64,000 nt of DNA, from contig JAFAER010000055.1 in the NCBI GenBank assembly GCA_023423895.1, positions 144,213 through 208,212 of the forward strand, given 5' to 3'. Shown one piece after another: positions 25,751 through 34,319 of this stretch (position 1 is its first letter; every line of letters starts with the position of its first letter). Below the pieces are notes generated by a model. That model saw nothing but the letters and a program-made list of their open reading frames with translations. It was not told the origin of the DNA and made no database searches. The DNA is from Pseudomonadota bacterium. GTDB taxonomy: Bacteria > Myxococcota_A > Polyangia > Polyangiales > Polyangiaceae. The position numbers and the translations under genes were made by a program.

Positions 25751-26482
25751 GTGCACGTGGCGGTGTTGATGCCGGCTTACAACGAAGGCGAACGGCTCGC
25801 CGAGACGCTGCACGACCTGGCCGCATGCGCGGAGGCGGGCGCGCATCTCCTGACCGTGTTCGTCGTCGACGACGGAAGCTCGCCCGCGATCGACGCGGCG
25901 ATTGCTCCGCGTGACTCGAGCGCGCTCCGCCTCGTCCTTGCCCGGCATCCCGTCAACCTCGGTCAGGGGGCCGCGATCGAGACGGCGCGACGTCTGGCGC
26001 TCGACCCGCGATGGGACGACGGGTTCGAGGCGTGGGTGACGATGGACTCCGACGGGCAACATCGCGCGGAGGACGCGCTTTCTCTCGCTCGAGCCGTCGG
26101 CGCCGGGGCGGACGTGGCGCTCGGCGATCGCTTTGCCGGTGCATCGCAGATCCCGGCGTCGCGTAGGGTGGTGCTACGCCTCGCGCGGATCTTCGAGCGT
26201 TGGACGACGGGGCTCGTCCTCTCGGACGCGCACAACGGGCTGCGTGCGTTCGGACCACGCGCGATCGGCCAGATGAGGCTCCGCCAGAACCGGATGGCGC
26301 ATGCGACCGAGCTGACGCGCCGGATCTCGACGGCTTCCCGCGAGAAGCCGTTGCGACTCGTCGAGGTCCCCGTGTCGGTCCGCTACACGGAGGCGACGCT
26401 CGCGAAGGGGCAGTCGGCGAGCGGGGCGCTGACGATCCTGGTCGACCTCTTCCACGGCTTCCTCTTCGGAGAGCCGCGATGA
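25751..26482 (+). CDS. family 2 glycosyltransferase
   Basis: A 243-residue cytoplasmic GT-A enzyme, similar in outline to polyprenyl-phosphate hexose synthases. The N-terminal nucleotide-binding start is VAVLMPAYNEGERL, then VFVVDDGSS, HPVNLGQGAAIETA, and the DXD-type motif TMDSDGQH. No membrane helices are present. The start GTG 25751 leads straight into the first strand. It overlaps by 4 nt (ATGA) the DUF2304-like gene downstream. GT2 plus DUF2304 pairs commonly work with GT-C membrane transferases by making the lipid-linked sugar donor; such transferases are encoded at 26855, 4217 and 5990. Confidence 0.9.
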   Translation: MHVAVLMPAYNEGERLAETLHDLAACAEAGAHLLTVFVVDDGSSPAIDAAIAPRDSSALRLVLARHPVNLGQGAAIETARRLALDPRWDDGFEAWVTMDSDGQHRAEDALSLARAVGAGADVALGDRFAGASQIPASRRVVLRLARIFERWTTGLVLSDAHNGLRAFGPRAIGQMRLRQNRMAHATELTRRISTASREKPLRLVEVPVSVRYTEATLAKGQSASGALTILVDLFHGFLFGEPR

Positions 26483-26850
26483 TGCAGCCCGAGATCACGC
26501 TGGCTGCGGTGCTGCTCGTGGGCTTCCTCGCGGCGCTCTTCCTGCACGACTGGACGACGCGCGCGCGGAATCGCCGGCTCCTGGTCGTCCAGCTCGCCGT
26601 GTTCGTCGCTGGCGGCGTCCTCATCTTGTTCCCGGAGATCGCGCGTCGGCTGGCGCACCTCGTCGGGATCGGCCGCGGGGTCGACTTCGTGATCTATCCG
26701 ACCGTCATCTGGCTCGTTCGTGAGTCGCTCCTCTCGCGCCGGCAACGTCGAGAAGAAGAGGCGCGACTGACCGAGCTCGTGCGCGCGATCGCGATCGAAC
26801 GCGCGCGCACGGTGAAGGTCGTGAACGAGCCGAACGAGCGCGCGTCCTGA
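26479..26850 (+). CDS. DUF2304-like small membrane protein
   Basis: A 123-residue protein with three hydrophobic segments (ITLAAVLLVGFLAALFL, LLVVQLAVFVAGGVLILF, GVDFVIYPTVIWLV) and a long basic/acidic helical C-terminal tail. The size and the GxGRGVDFVIY signature fit DUF2304 proteins, which accompany GT2 glycosyltransferases. The ATG at 26479 overlaps the GT2 stop by 4 nt. It is probably a membrane partner of that enzyme. It converges on the next gene with a 4-bp gap. Confidence 0.8.
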   Translation: MMQPEITLAAVLLVGFLAALFLHDWTTRARNRRLLVVQLAVFVAGGVLILFPEIARRLAHLVGIGRGVDFVIYPTVIWLVRESLLSRRQRREEEARLTELVRAIAIERARTVKVVNEPNERAS

Positions 26851-26854
26851 CGCG

Positions 26855-28297
26855 TCAGCGAAGACGGACGCCTCCTCCGCAGTCGGAGTCCGTCGTTGCC
26901 TCTTGCACGACGTAGTCCTTCTTCGTGTGGAACGCGGGGGCGTAGAGGAACGTGAACGGCTGACGATCGATGCAGAGGCGCTCGCCGGCCGCCGCCGCTT
27001 CGATCACCGAACGGTCGACGCGGCGCTCGACGAGCTCTTCGAACGTGCTGCCGGATGCGTAGAGGAAGGCTGCATCCGTCGACCATGTGACCACGGCGAA
27101 CGCGGACGCCGCCGCGAGCCCGATGGCCCACCGTGCCTCGGATGCCCAGAGAACGAGGTTGAGCGACACGAGCAGGAGCATCCAGTGCATGTAGTAACGG
27201 AGCTCGTGTGACTGCGGGACGAAGGCCGCAGCGACGGTCACGCCTGCGAACAGCGCGACGGCCATCCGGGTCTCCCTCGTGCGTCGCCGCCATGCGGCGC
27301 CTGCCAGCGCCAGCACGTTGATGACGACGTAGGCGCCGAAGTAGCCGCCCATCCGGTAGCCGGGCTCGTCCGGCGGCGTCCATTGGTCGAGCGACCAGCG
27401 CCGCTGCGTTGCAATGGGTCGGTTGTCGAGCTCGAGCACCGAACGCACGAAGCGTAGCGGACGCGGAGTGCCTTCGAGGTGCGCCGGGCTCGACTCGTAG
27501 GCCTCGTCGACGTGTGGAAGCGATCGGCCGAGGACACGCAGCTCGACAGGCCAAACCGGGTTCCCGTGCACGACGACGTTCTCGAGCGGCGTCGCGAAGA
27601 CGATCGGAAGGGCGAGGGCGATGACGGCGAGGCGTTGCCACGTCGCGCTCCGTGTCGACACGCTGATCGAGCGCAATCGCGGAAGAGCGGGGAGCGACCG
27701 CACGAGCAGCACCGCCGACGCGACCGTCACGATCGGCACGAGCTGGAACTTCGTGTTCGCCGCCGCGGCCGCCAGCACACCGCAGCCTGCGAGATACCTC
27801 GGAGACGGCGGGGACGTCGCGACGAGAGCCCGATAGACCGCGAGGAGCAGCATCGCCAGACATACGTTTGCGGGCAGATCGACGTAGCTCGACGTCGCGT
27901 GGATGTGCACGAGCGGGATCGCGAGCAGCGCGAGCAGGGCGAGATGCAGCGGTGTTCCGAACATGCGCCGGAGGAAGACCGGGAATGCGAAGAGTGCCGC
28001 AAGCGAGACGAGGTTCGTCGCCGCGACATGGCCGGTCGCCCGCCACATGACTCCTTGGAGAAGCTCTCCCAGGAGCGGGAACCCCGCGAAGCGCGCCTCG
28101 TTGTCGGCGCTGAACGCGTACGAGCTCGCGTCGACGATGCCCACCAGCCGAGCGGCGAAGGGCACGTGGTAGTACCAGACGTCGTACGCTTGCGAGACGT
28201 CACTCCACGCGGCGACCGCGAGCGAGAGCGCTGCTGCGAACGCGACTCCTCGCAGCAGCACGTCGAACGCACGCTCCAGCCATACGCGCGCGGGCAC
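26855..28297 (-). CDS. polytopic membrane protein, GT-C-like
   Basis: A 480-residue integral membrane protein with about ten hydrophobic segments and a soluble C-terminal domain of about 70 residues. The first large periplasmic loop has AYDVWYYHVPFAARL, where an Asp sits like the catalytic residue of GT-C transferases. Other loops show SSYVDLPANVCL and QSHELRYYMHW. The neighbours are a GT2/DUF2304 pair (convergent) and pcm (3 nt upstream, same strand). A role in transferring a lipid-linked sugar to an envelope acceptor fits, but the acceptor is unknown. Confidence 0.72.
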   Translation of the reverse strand: MPARVWLERAFDVLLRGVAFAAALSLAVAAWSDVSQAYDVWYYHVPFAARLVGIVDASSYAFSADNEARFAGFPLLGELLQGVMWRATGHVAATNLVSLAALFAFPVFLRRMFGTPLHLALLALLAIPLVHIHATSSYVDLPANVCLAMLLLAVYRALVATSPPSPRYLAGCGVLAAAAANTKFQLVPIVTVASAVLLVRSLPALPRLRSISVSTRSATWQRLAVIALALPIVFATPLENVVVHGNPVWPVELRVLGRSLPHVDEAYESSPAHLEGTPRPLRFVRSVLELDNRPIATQRRWSLDQWTPPDEPGYRMGGYFGAYVVINVLALAGAAWRRRTRETRMAVALFAGVTVAAAFVPQSHELRYYMHWMLLLVSLNLVLWASEARWAIGLAAASAFAVVTWSTDAAFLYASGSTFEELVERRVDRSVIEAAAAGERLCIDRQPFTFLYAPAFHTKKDYVVQEATTDSDCGGGVRLR

Positions 28298-28300
28298 TGC

Positions 28301-29029
28301 TCAGGAGCTCGAATGCCTCGGAGCGGCATCCCCGCTCGGCGAGATCGACGAGCTCGACGACGCCGCGTCGGCGTGCACCATGGGGACGAAACGAACGGCG
28401 CCGAGATCCTGCTTGTACAGGAGCCCGCCTACCTTCTTCCAGCGCTCGAGGCGTTGGTCCTTGGCTTGAGAGCCGACGGGCACGATCAGGAGGCCTCCGT
28501 CCGCGAGCTGTTCCAGCAGCGCACCCGGCAGCACCTCGGGAGCCGCCGTCACGACGACCCGATCGTACGGCGCCCCCTCCGGCCAGCCGGCCCAGCCGTC
28601 CGTCGTGTGGACGGCGACGTTCTCGCAGCCGAGCGCGTGCAGGACGGCGCTTGCGCGCGCTGCGAGCTCCGGCACGACTTCCACCGTGTCCACGTGCCCA
28701 GCGAGGCGGCACAACACAGCGGCCTGGTAGCCCGAGCCCGTACCGACCTCGAGGACCCGCTCGTGTCCCGTCAGCTCGAGCGCTTCGCTCATGATGCCGA
28801 CGAGCGACGGCTGCGAGATGGTCGCCTCGTGACCGATCGACAGCGGATGATCGGCGTACGCACGCTCGAGCGTGTGCTCGGGGACGAACACATGACGCGG
28901 GACCTCCCGCATGGCCGCTAGCACCCGCGGATCATGGACGCCGAGCGCCACCGCGTCGTCGACGAGACGCGCGCGCAGCGTCCGCGCCAACGGCGGATCG
29001 TCGGTCGTGCTGGCTACCCCATTCGGCAT
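28301..29029 (-). CDS. pcm: protein-L-isoaspartate O-methyltransferase
   Basis: SAM-dependent enzyme of 242 residues that methylates isoaspartyl residues in damaged proteins. Family signatures: VPRHVFVP, the HATISQP motif as HEATISQPSLVGIM, SAM-binding motif I VLEVGTGSGYQAAVL, motif II region YDRVVVTAAP, and the DGGLLIVPVG strand. The C-terminal 25 residues are an unusual Ser/Asp-rich extension. It is followed on the same strand by the GT-C-like gene after only 3 nt. In many bacteria pcm lies with stationary-phase genes; here the next upstream gene is a sigma factor. Confidence 0.95.
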   Translation of the reverse strand: MPNGVASTTDDPPLARTLRARLVDDAVALGVHDPRVLAAMREVPRHVFVPEHTLERAYADHPLSIGHEATISQPSLVGIMSEALELTGHERVLEVGTGSGYQAAVLCRLAGHVDTVEVVPELAARASAVLHALGCENVAVHTTDGWAGWPEGAPYDRVVVTAAPEVLPGALLEQLADGGLLIVPVGSQAKDQRLERWKKVGGLLYKQDLGAVRFVPMVHADAASSSSSISPSGDAAPRHSSS

Positions 29030-29200
29030 GGCATCGAGAGTCGCAAGGCGCGCGCCACGACGTCAACGTGTGGCCGGCGTCGTGGCGATTCCGATGAGGC
29101 TATACCACGCGACGACGCGAGCGCATGCGCGCTGGCCCGTGGCCCTGAATGCGTCGGCACCACCGCGCGACGCGAGGGCACAGCGCGGCGCGCGATCCGA

Positions 29201-30520
29201 TCACTCCTCGAGGTAGCTTCCGAGCTCCTTGGCGCTCGCCATCGTGCGGAGCTTCGCGAGAGCCGACTGCTCGATCTGGCGGATTCGCTCTCGCGTGAGG
29301 TGCAGGAGCTTCCCGACCTCTTCGAGGGTGTGCTCGCGCGCGTGATCGAGCCCGAATCGGAGGCGCAGGATCTGCCGCTCGCGATCGTCGAGCCGAGCGA
29401 GGAGCTCGCCCATGTGATCGCCGAGCGCATGGAGCGCCGCGGTCTGATCGGGCGGCGGCGCCGTCGACGGCACGAGATCGACGAGTCGAGCGTCTCCGTC
29501 CTCACCGACGGGGATGTCGAGGCTCGACGGCTGCGGGGGCAGCGTCAGGATGTTCTCGACGCGTTCGCGGGCGAGGCTCGAGAGCGAAGAGATCTCCTCG
29601 ATCGTCGGCTCGCGCTCGTGTTGAGCCACGAAGGCAGCCCGGAGCTTCGCGATGCGCCGCCGGTCGTCGGCGACGTGAACCGGCAGGCGGACGGTGCGGT
29701 CGAGCAGCGCGCGCTGCAGCGACTGCTTGATCCACCACGCCGCGTACGTGCTGAAGCGGAAGCCGCGGCGGTGGTCGAACTTGTCCGCCGCGCGCAGGAG
29801 GCCGAGGTTGCCCTCCTGAACGAGGTCGAGCAGCGCGACGCCTCGGCCGAGATACTTGCGCGCGAAGAGCACCACGAGCCGGAGGTTGCCGGTCACGAGG
29901 CGGCCCTTGGCCCGCTCGATCTCGACCTCGGCGCGTTCGATCGCGGCGAGCGCTTCGCGATCGCGGGGATCGGCGAGATCGCCGCCGAGCGCCGCTTCTC
30001 GTACGCTCGCGATGAGCGCCGCGAGGACGTCGTCGTCGAGGCGGACCGCCGCCACGCGGTTCGCGCCAGCGGTTCGTGCGTCCTCGTCCGTCGAGCTCGC
30101 CGACTCCAGCGCCGCGCGGAGCTGCTGCGCCGTCGCGACGATGTCGAGGTCGGCCTGGTCCGGATTGAGGATCAGGTCGCGCGCGGTAGCGCGGCCGGAC
30201 TCGAGGTCAGCCGCGAGCGTGCCGAGGGCGCGCGCTCCCGCTGGCGACGAGAAGAGTGCGTCGAAGATGGTGCGCTCCGAGGCAGCAATGCGCTCGCCGA
30301 TCTCGAGCTCTTGCTGCGCGGTGAGCACCGAGCTTTCGGCCATCTCCGCGAGGTAGAGGTCGTCGATCCCGACGCTGTCGCGCGTGTTCGTCGCGCGGCG
30401 CGTCGACCTCGCCGGCCGCTTGGTGGGCTCGCGCACGGTGCGAGCGCGGCCGCGCCCCCTCGCATTCCTGCTCGGCGTGCTACGAGATGATTGGGACTTG
30501 TTCGAAGAGACACCTTCCAT
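29201..30520 (-). CDS. RNA polymerase sigma70-family factor (group 2-like)
   Basis: A 439-residue sigma factor. An N-terminal Arg/Ser-rich 45 residues is followed by region 1.2 (IDDLYLAEMAESSVLTAQQELEIGERI), region 2 (GNLRLVVLFARKYLGRGVALLDLVQEGNLGLLRAADKFDHRRGFRFSTYAAWWIKQSLQRAL), region 3, and region 4 (DREREILRLRFGLD-type segment, TLEEVGKLLHLTRERIRQIEQSALAKLR). It is shorter than the housekeeping RpoD (no long region 1.1), which suggests an alternative group-2 factor. A region 1.2/2 spacer of about 110 residues is unusually Ala/Asp-rich. No anti-sigma gene is adjacent. Confidence 0.93.
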   Translation of the reverse strand: MEGVSSNKSQSSRSTPSRNARGRGRARTVREPTKRPARSTRRATNTRDSVGIDDLYLAEMAESSVLTAQQELEIGERIAASERTIFDALFSSPAGARALGTLAADLESGRATARDLILNPDQADLDIVATAQQLRAALESASSTDEDARTAGANRVAAVRLDDDVLAALIASVREAALGGDLADPRDREALAAIERAEVEIERAKGRLVTGNLRLVVLFARKYLGRGVALLDLVQEGNLGLLRAADKFDHRRGFRFSTYAAWWIKQSLQRALLDRTVRLPVHVADDRRRIAKLRAAFVAQHEREPTIEEISSLSSLARERVENILTLPPQPSSLDIPVGEDGDARLVDLVPSTAPPPDQTAALHALGDHMGELLARLDDRERQILRLRFGLDHAREHTLEEVGKLLHLTRERIRQIEQSALAKLRTMASAKELGSYLEE

Positions 30521-30708
30521 GGGGAACCCGACTCGAGCTCGCGCGGGCTAGAGGCGCGACGAGGCTTATTGACAGTAAGCACGGAGCGGGCCTTGTCCTG
30601 CTCTGCCGCAGGACTATCGCGCAAGAGCTTGTTCTTTGCGCGTGCGAGCAGATTTTGCCTCGAGCTCACCCGAGGGTAGGACATCCGCCCCGGGTCGAGC
30701 TGCGCCGT

Positions 30709-30768
30709 GATGCATAGCCGGATGCGGCCCGATGCGCCGATGCGTAGCCGGATGCGGCCCGATGCGGC
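30709..30768. repeat. two tandem 30-bp repeats
   Basis: Unit starting GATGCATAGCCGGATGCGGC (30709-30738) is repeated at 30739-30768 with three mismatches. Each unit holds three GATGCG-like words. It is 45 nt upstream of the proline-rich protein's GTG and about 190-250 nt upstream of the divergent sigma gene, so it may be regulatory. Confidence 0.75.
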
Positions 30769-30812
30769 CGGATCCGGTGGCGCTCGGCGCGCGGATCGGT
30801 GACGCTGAGGAG

Positions 30813-31841
30813 GTGAGCGACTCACGTGAAGCGCGGCCTGGTGCTCCTGCCGCTCCTCGTCCACCCGCAGCAGCACCCAAGGCACCTGCCGTCCCGGTCG
30901 TCCGTCCTGGAACACGTCCTGGAACAGCAGCTGGAATAGGCGGTCAGTCCCCACGCCCGCCCGCCGTCCAGGCATCGAAGGCACCGTCGCCACCTCAGGT
31001 CGCGCCGACACCTCCGGCGCCGGCCGTGGCCAAGACGAAGTCCGTCCCGCCCCCGGCTCCGTCGAATGCGGGCGAGCCGCCGGAGAACGGCTGGGACGAC
31101 GACGGCGCGACGCGATTGTCGAGCAGTGCGATGATCGAGGCCGCTCCCGAAGCGCGTGCGGTCGCGGCGGCGCCCCCGGTCCCGCCTGCTCCGCCAACAC
31201 CGCCGCGTGCGGTCTCGTCGAGCGATCTCGCGCCGCTCGGCCGGCGTCCCGGCTCGTCGCCCGATCTGCCTCCAGCGGGCGCGGTCGCCCCGCGCGCGCG
31301 TTCCTCGCCGGATCTCCAGCCCCAGCCGACGGCCGCAGCGCCCGCGGCTCCGGCGAACGGCGCGGCTCCGGCGCTGCCGGGCCTCCCTCTCGAGGTGCAG
31401 GAGCAGCTCTTCGGCGTCCTTCGCGCGGCCCTCGATGCGTCGCTGGTGCCGCTGCTCGACAAGCAGCAGGAGCTCGAAGCGCGGCTCGAAGCGCTCAAGG
31501 CCGAAGCCCGGACGGGCCCGAGCATTCCCGTCCTCGTCGGACCGTCGGTCGCCCCCGCAGCGCCGTCGGTCCAGCCACCGGCCCCCACGTTCGCCGCGTC
31601 GCCGAAGACGCCTTCGCTCGCGCCGAAGTCGGCGTCGATCGTGCCCACGAGCTACGGGTTCGTCCTCCAGCCGTCCGCTCCGCCGCCCCGTCCTTCGATC
31701 GAGGTCGCCCTCGAGAACATCGGGCCGATCGACATGCCCGATTTCGGTCGCGGGCGGCGCGCCGCGGGCAGGGTCCTCGTCGGCTTGCTCCTCGCGGGGC
31801 TCGTCGGCGCGATCGCGGCCACGGTCCTCAGCTACACCTGA
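30813..31841 (+). CDS. proline-rich tail-anchored protein with SSxDL motifs
   Basis: About 342 residues of mostly Pro/Ala/Ser-rich, probably disordered sequence. It has a DDDGATRLSSS motif near the middle and three SS-S/P-DL motifs (SSSDLAP, SSPDLPP, SSPDLQP). A predicted helix/coiled coil follows (EVQEQLFGVLRAALDASLVPLLDKQQELEARLEALKAEA), and there is a C-terminal hydrophobic anchor (LVGLLLAGLVGAIAATVLSYT). Such a design suggests a cytoplasmic scaffold hung on the inner membrane. The GTG start at 30813 follows GAGGA closely; ATG 30762 is possible but would begin inside the tandem repeats. Function unknown. The divergent neighbour is the sigma70-family gene. Confidence 0.65.
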   Translation: MSDSREARPGAPAAPRPPAAAPKAPAVPVVRPGTRPGTAAGIGGQSPRPPAVQASKAPSPPQVAPTPPAPAVAKTKSVPPPAPSNAGEPPENGWDDDGATRLSSSAMIEAAPEARAVAAAPPVPPAPPTPPRAVSSSDLAPLGRRPGSSPDLPPAGAVAPRARSSPDLQPQPTAAAPAAPANGAAPALPGLPLEVQEQLFGVLRAALDASLVPLLDKQQELEARLEALKAEARTGPSIPVLVGPSVAPAAPSVQPPAPTFAASPKTPSLAPKSASIVPTSYGFVLQPSAPPPRPSIEVALENIGPIDMPDFGRGRRAAGRVLVGLLLAGLVGAIAATVLSYT

Positions 31842-31973
31842 GCACGCAGCGGGTTCAGGCGCTCCGACGGAGCGGAATCCGGTAGCGGGCTCGTCCTGCT
31901 CGACGATGATTGTTGCCTGTATCGCACGGCGATGGCCTTGCGGCGCAGCGATCGTTCGTGGGATGAGAACAGT

Positions 31974-32954
31974 ATGGATCTGAATCACGTCACGGCTTTC
32001 GTGCGGGTCGTCCAGGACGGCAGCTTTACGGCCGCCGCCAAGGCGCTCGGGCTGCCGAAGTCGTCCGTGAGCCGCAGCATCGCGCAGCTCGAGCAAGATC
32101 TCGGCGTACGCCTGCTCCACCGCACGACGCGCAAGCTCCATCTCACGGATGCCGGGACGGCCTTCCACAACCGCGTCGCGCGTGCGCTCGCCGACATCGA
32201 CGAGGCGACGGCCGCGGCCTCCGATCTGCAACGCGAGCTCCGGGGCTCGATCCGCATCAGCGCGCCGGTGGACCTCGGCGTGTGGGCCGTTGCTCCCATC
32301 GTGGCTCGCTTCGTGCGCCGGCACCCGACGGTCACCGTGGAGGTTCGGCTCTCGAACCGCGTCGTCGACCTCGTGGCGGAGAACTTCGATCTCGCGGTCC
32401 GCGCCGGCCCGACCCGCGACGACTCGCTCATCGCGCGGCGCGCCGGGACCCCCGACCTCGCGCTCTACGCCTCTTCCCGCTACGTCGCGCGTCGCGGCGC
32501 ACCGAAGGCGCTCGCCGACCTCGGGTCGCACGACTGCATGGCGCTGCGGACGGACGCGGGCACGATGGCGTGGAAGCTCACCTCCGCGTCCACGGACGAG
32601 GAACAGATCGTTCATCCGAGCGGCTCGATCGCCGCGGACGACATCTCGTTCCTCAAGAAGGCCGTGCTGGCCGGCGGCGGGATTGCGCTCCTGCCGCTGT
32701 ACCTCGTCGCTCGAGAAGAGCGAGCGGGCAAGCTCGTCCGCATCTTGCCGGAGTGGCGCTTCACCGGGTCGAGGCTCCATGTCGTGTATCCGTCGGCGCG
32801 CTACGTGCCCCAGCGCGTCGTGACGTTTCGGGACTATCTCCTGCGGGAGCTCGTGAAGATCTGCGCCGCGTGCGAAGCGGCTGAAGCCGCCGAGCGGGGC
32901 GGGGCTACGTACGACCGGTCCGAGGCGGCGCACGACGGTGCGCGCGCCGAATGA
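31974..32954 (+). CDS. LysR-family transcriptional regulator
   Basis: A 326-residue regulator. The N-terminal winged helix-turn-helix is MDLNHVTAFVRVVQDGSFTAAAKALGLPKSSVSRSIAQLEQDLGVRLLHRTTRKLHLT. The C-terminal periplasmic-binding-like effector domain starts at about 90 (LRGSIRISAPVDLGVWAVAPIV). It belongs to the large AaeR/DmlR-like branch. The C-terminal 30 residues are an Ala/Glu-rich extension. The start ATG 31974 gives the standard N terminus. There is no divergent target gene, which is unusual for this family; it is followed tail-to-tail by an esterase gene, one base away. Target and ligand unknown. Confidence 0.92.
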   Translation: MDLNHVTAFVRVVQDGSFTAAAKALGLPKSSVSRSIAQLEQDLGVRLLHRTTRKLHLTDAGTAFHNRVARALADIDEATAAASDLQRELRGSIRISAPVDLGVWAVAPIVARFVRRHPTVTVEVRLSNRVVDLVAENFDLAVRAGPTRDDSLIARRAGTPDLALYASSRYVARRGAPKALADLGSHDCMALRTDAGTMAWKLTSASTDEEQIVHPSGSIAADDISFLKKAVLAGGGIALLPLYLVAREERAGKLVRILPEWRFTGSRLHVVYPSARYVPQRVVTFRDYLLRELVKICAACEAAEAAERGGATYDRSEAAHDGARAE

Positions 32955-32955
32955 C

Positions 32956-33867
32956 TCACTGACGCTCGAAGAACGTCCACGAAGCTTCGGCTGCCTGGTC
33001 CCAGACCCAGTGCCCGAGCGGCGGGACGGAGCAGAAGCCGACGGCCTTGCCCGTTGGGCACCCGCGATACACGCGGCACTCGGCGTAACCGCTCGTCTCC
33101 ATCTCGTCCGTCTTGCAGCCGTTGACGTAGGCCCAGTACTCCGCGGAGAACCGTCCGCTGTCGAGCGTCACACCAAAGTCGCGCTCACCGTGGAGGGCCA
33201 GCATCGCAACGGGCTTCTGACCGGGACACTTCGGGTACCCGTTGGGCCACTTCTCGAGCTGGTTGTACGGCGCGCCGCCTGCGTTCGACGCGATCGCGCG
33301 CAACATGCCGGGCCGGTGACACGCGAGCACGTTCGCGAGGAAGCCGCCGCTCGAATAGCCGGTGGCGAACAGCCTCGTTCGGTCGATCGGCTTCTCCTTT
33401 TCGATCGCGTCGACGACGGCTTCGATGAACGCGACCTCGCGGTTGTTGCGCGTCGTCTCGAGGTCCCACGTCGCGTGGATGCCGTCGAGGTAAGCGAGCA
33501 GAGCGTTCTTGCCGGTCGCTCGCTCGAACGGCCAGGCCCGATGAAAGCCGGCCGCGTCGCCGCCGTCGCCGTGGAAGACGAGGACGAGCGGGTAGCGCCG
33601 GCCGGCGTCGAGCTCGGTCGGCTCCACGAGCAAGTACCCGCGCGTCTTCCCGCCGACGTCGATCGTCCGCTGGGCGGTCCGCGTGAGCGCGTCGGCTGCC
33701 GGTCCACGCGCCATCCGTGGAAGCACGGAGCTCTCGCCCTCGAGCGTGTGGACGCGCACCGGCGCCTTGTCGCGGCGACACCCGACCGACGCTAGTGACG
33801 CAAACGACGCGAGCGCGCAGAGCGCCGCGAGGCGGACGCGGTTCAGAGCGCGCGAACCCGCTGCCAA
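32956..33867 (-). CDS. secreted alpha/beta hydrolase (PHB depolymerase/feruloyl esterase-like) lipoprotein
   Basis: A 303-residue exported esterase. The signal peptide ends in SLASVGC (lipobox). The hydrolase core has LVLVFHGDGGDAAGF (oxyanion region), the nucleophile in GYSSGG, acidic residue candidates in LHGERDFGVT, and a catalytic His in PPLGHWVW. Several Cys pairs (CKTDEMETSGYAEC, CRVYRGC) suggest disulfides and export. These features are like LpqC/PHB depolymerase-type esterases that act on polyesters or acetylated and feruloylated polysaccharides; the real substrate is unknown. It starts with TTG 33867, overlapping the end of the upstream gene by 25 bp. A later start would lose the signal peptide. 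Confidence 0.8.
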   Translation of the reverse strand: MAAGSRALNRVRLAALCALASFASLASVGCRRDKAPVRVHTLEGESSVLPRMARGPAADALTRTAQRTIDVGGKTRGYLLVEPTELDAGRRYPLVLVFHGDGGDAAGFHRAWPFERATGKNALLAYLDGIHATWDLETTRNNREVAFIEAVVDAIEKEKPIDRTRLFATGYSSGGFLANVLACHRPGMLRAIASNAGGAPYNQLEKWPNGYPKCPGQKPVAMLALHGERDFGVTLDSGRFSAEYWAYVNGCKTDEMETSGYAECRVYRGCPTGKAVGFCSVPPLGHWVWDQAAEASWTFFERQ

Positions 33868-34319
33868 GGGAAAGCCCAGCTGCGGAACACCCTCGTCGAG
33901 CCCTTGGCGTCGAAGTCGGCGCGCACGGCCGCGGGGATGTCGGTCAGCGGAAGGCGCCGTGTCGACGTGCCGGTTCGGCCGTCCTCGTAACGGACGCGAA
34001 CCGTGGTCTCGACCTCACCTTCGTGAGCGTAGCGAACGAACTCGAGCTCCACGGCGCGCACGAGCTCCTCGATCTTGCCCACGACGTCCGCGTCGGGCTC
34101 GTCGGCGAGGGTGCGCGTGAGCTTCTTTCGTTCGTCGGGGGTCGATCCGCGGATCCCGAGGACGGGCTCGGCGAGCTCGTGTTCGAGCGCCTCGCGTACG
34201 AACCGGTCGAGCGCGAGCGTCGTCTCGCGTGCGACTTCGAGCGACGACGCCTTCGAGCGCTTGTAGAGCAGGAACGCGAGGAGCGTCCCGAGCAAGGCGG
34301 CGAACGCGGCGAACATCAT
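33843..34319 (-). CDS. small membrane-anchored protein of unknown function
   Basis: A 158-residue protein with a single N-terminal membrane segment (FAAFAALLGTLLAFLLYKRSK) and a soluble domain of helices then beta strands (TTLALDRFVREALEHELAEPVLG, EVETTVRVRYEDGRTGTSTRRLPLTDIP). It has no lipobox and no recognised family. The ATG at 34319 overlaps the DUF938 stop (ATGA), and its own 3' end overlaps the esterase gene by 25 bp, so three genes are linked. Confidence 0.7.
   Translation of the reverse strand: MMFAAFAALLGTLLAFLLYKRSKASSLEVARETTLALDRFVREALEHELAEPVLGIRGSTPDERKKLTRTLADEPDADVVGKIEELVRAVELEFVRYAHEGEVETTVRVRYEDGRTGTSTRRLPLTDIPAAVRADFDAKGSTRVFRSWAFPWQRVRAL

Noticed and set aside
29030..29200. 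tRNA or small RNA gene between pcm and the sigma gene
   Set aside because: No cloverleaf arms or T-loop sequence could be found by eye.
30822..32933. A 703-residue minus-strand open frame
   Set aside because: It covers the proline-rich gene and the LysR gene in antisense and contains long Arg/Gly runs typical of shadow frames.
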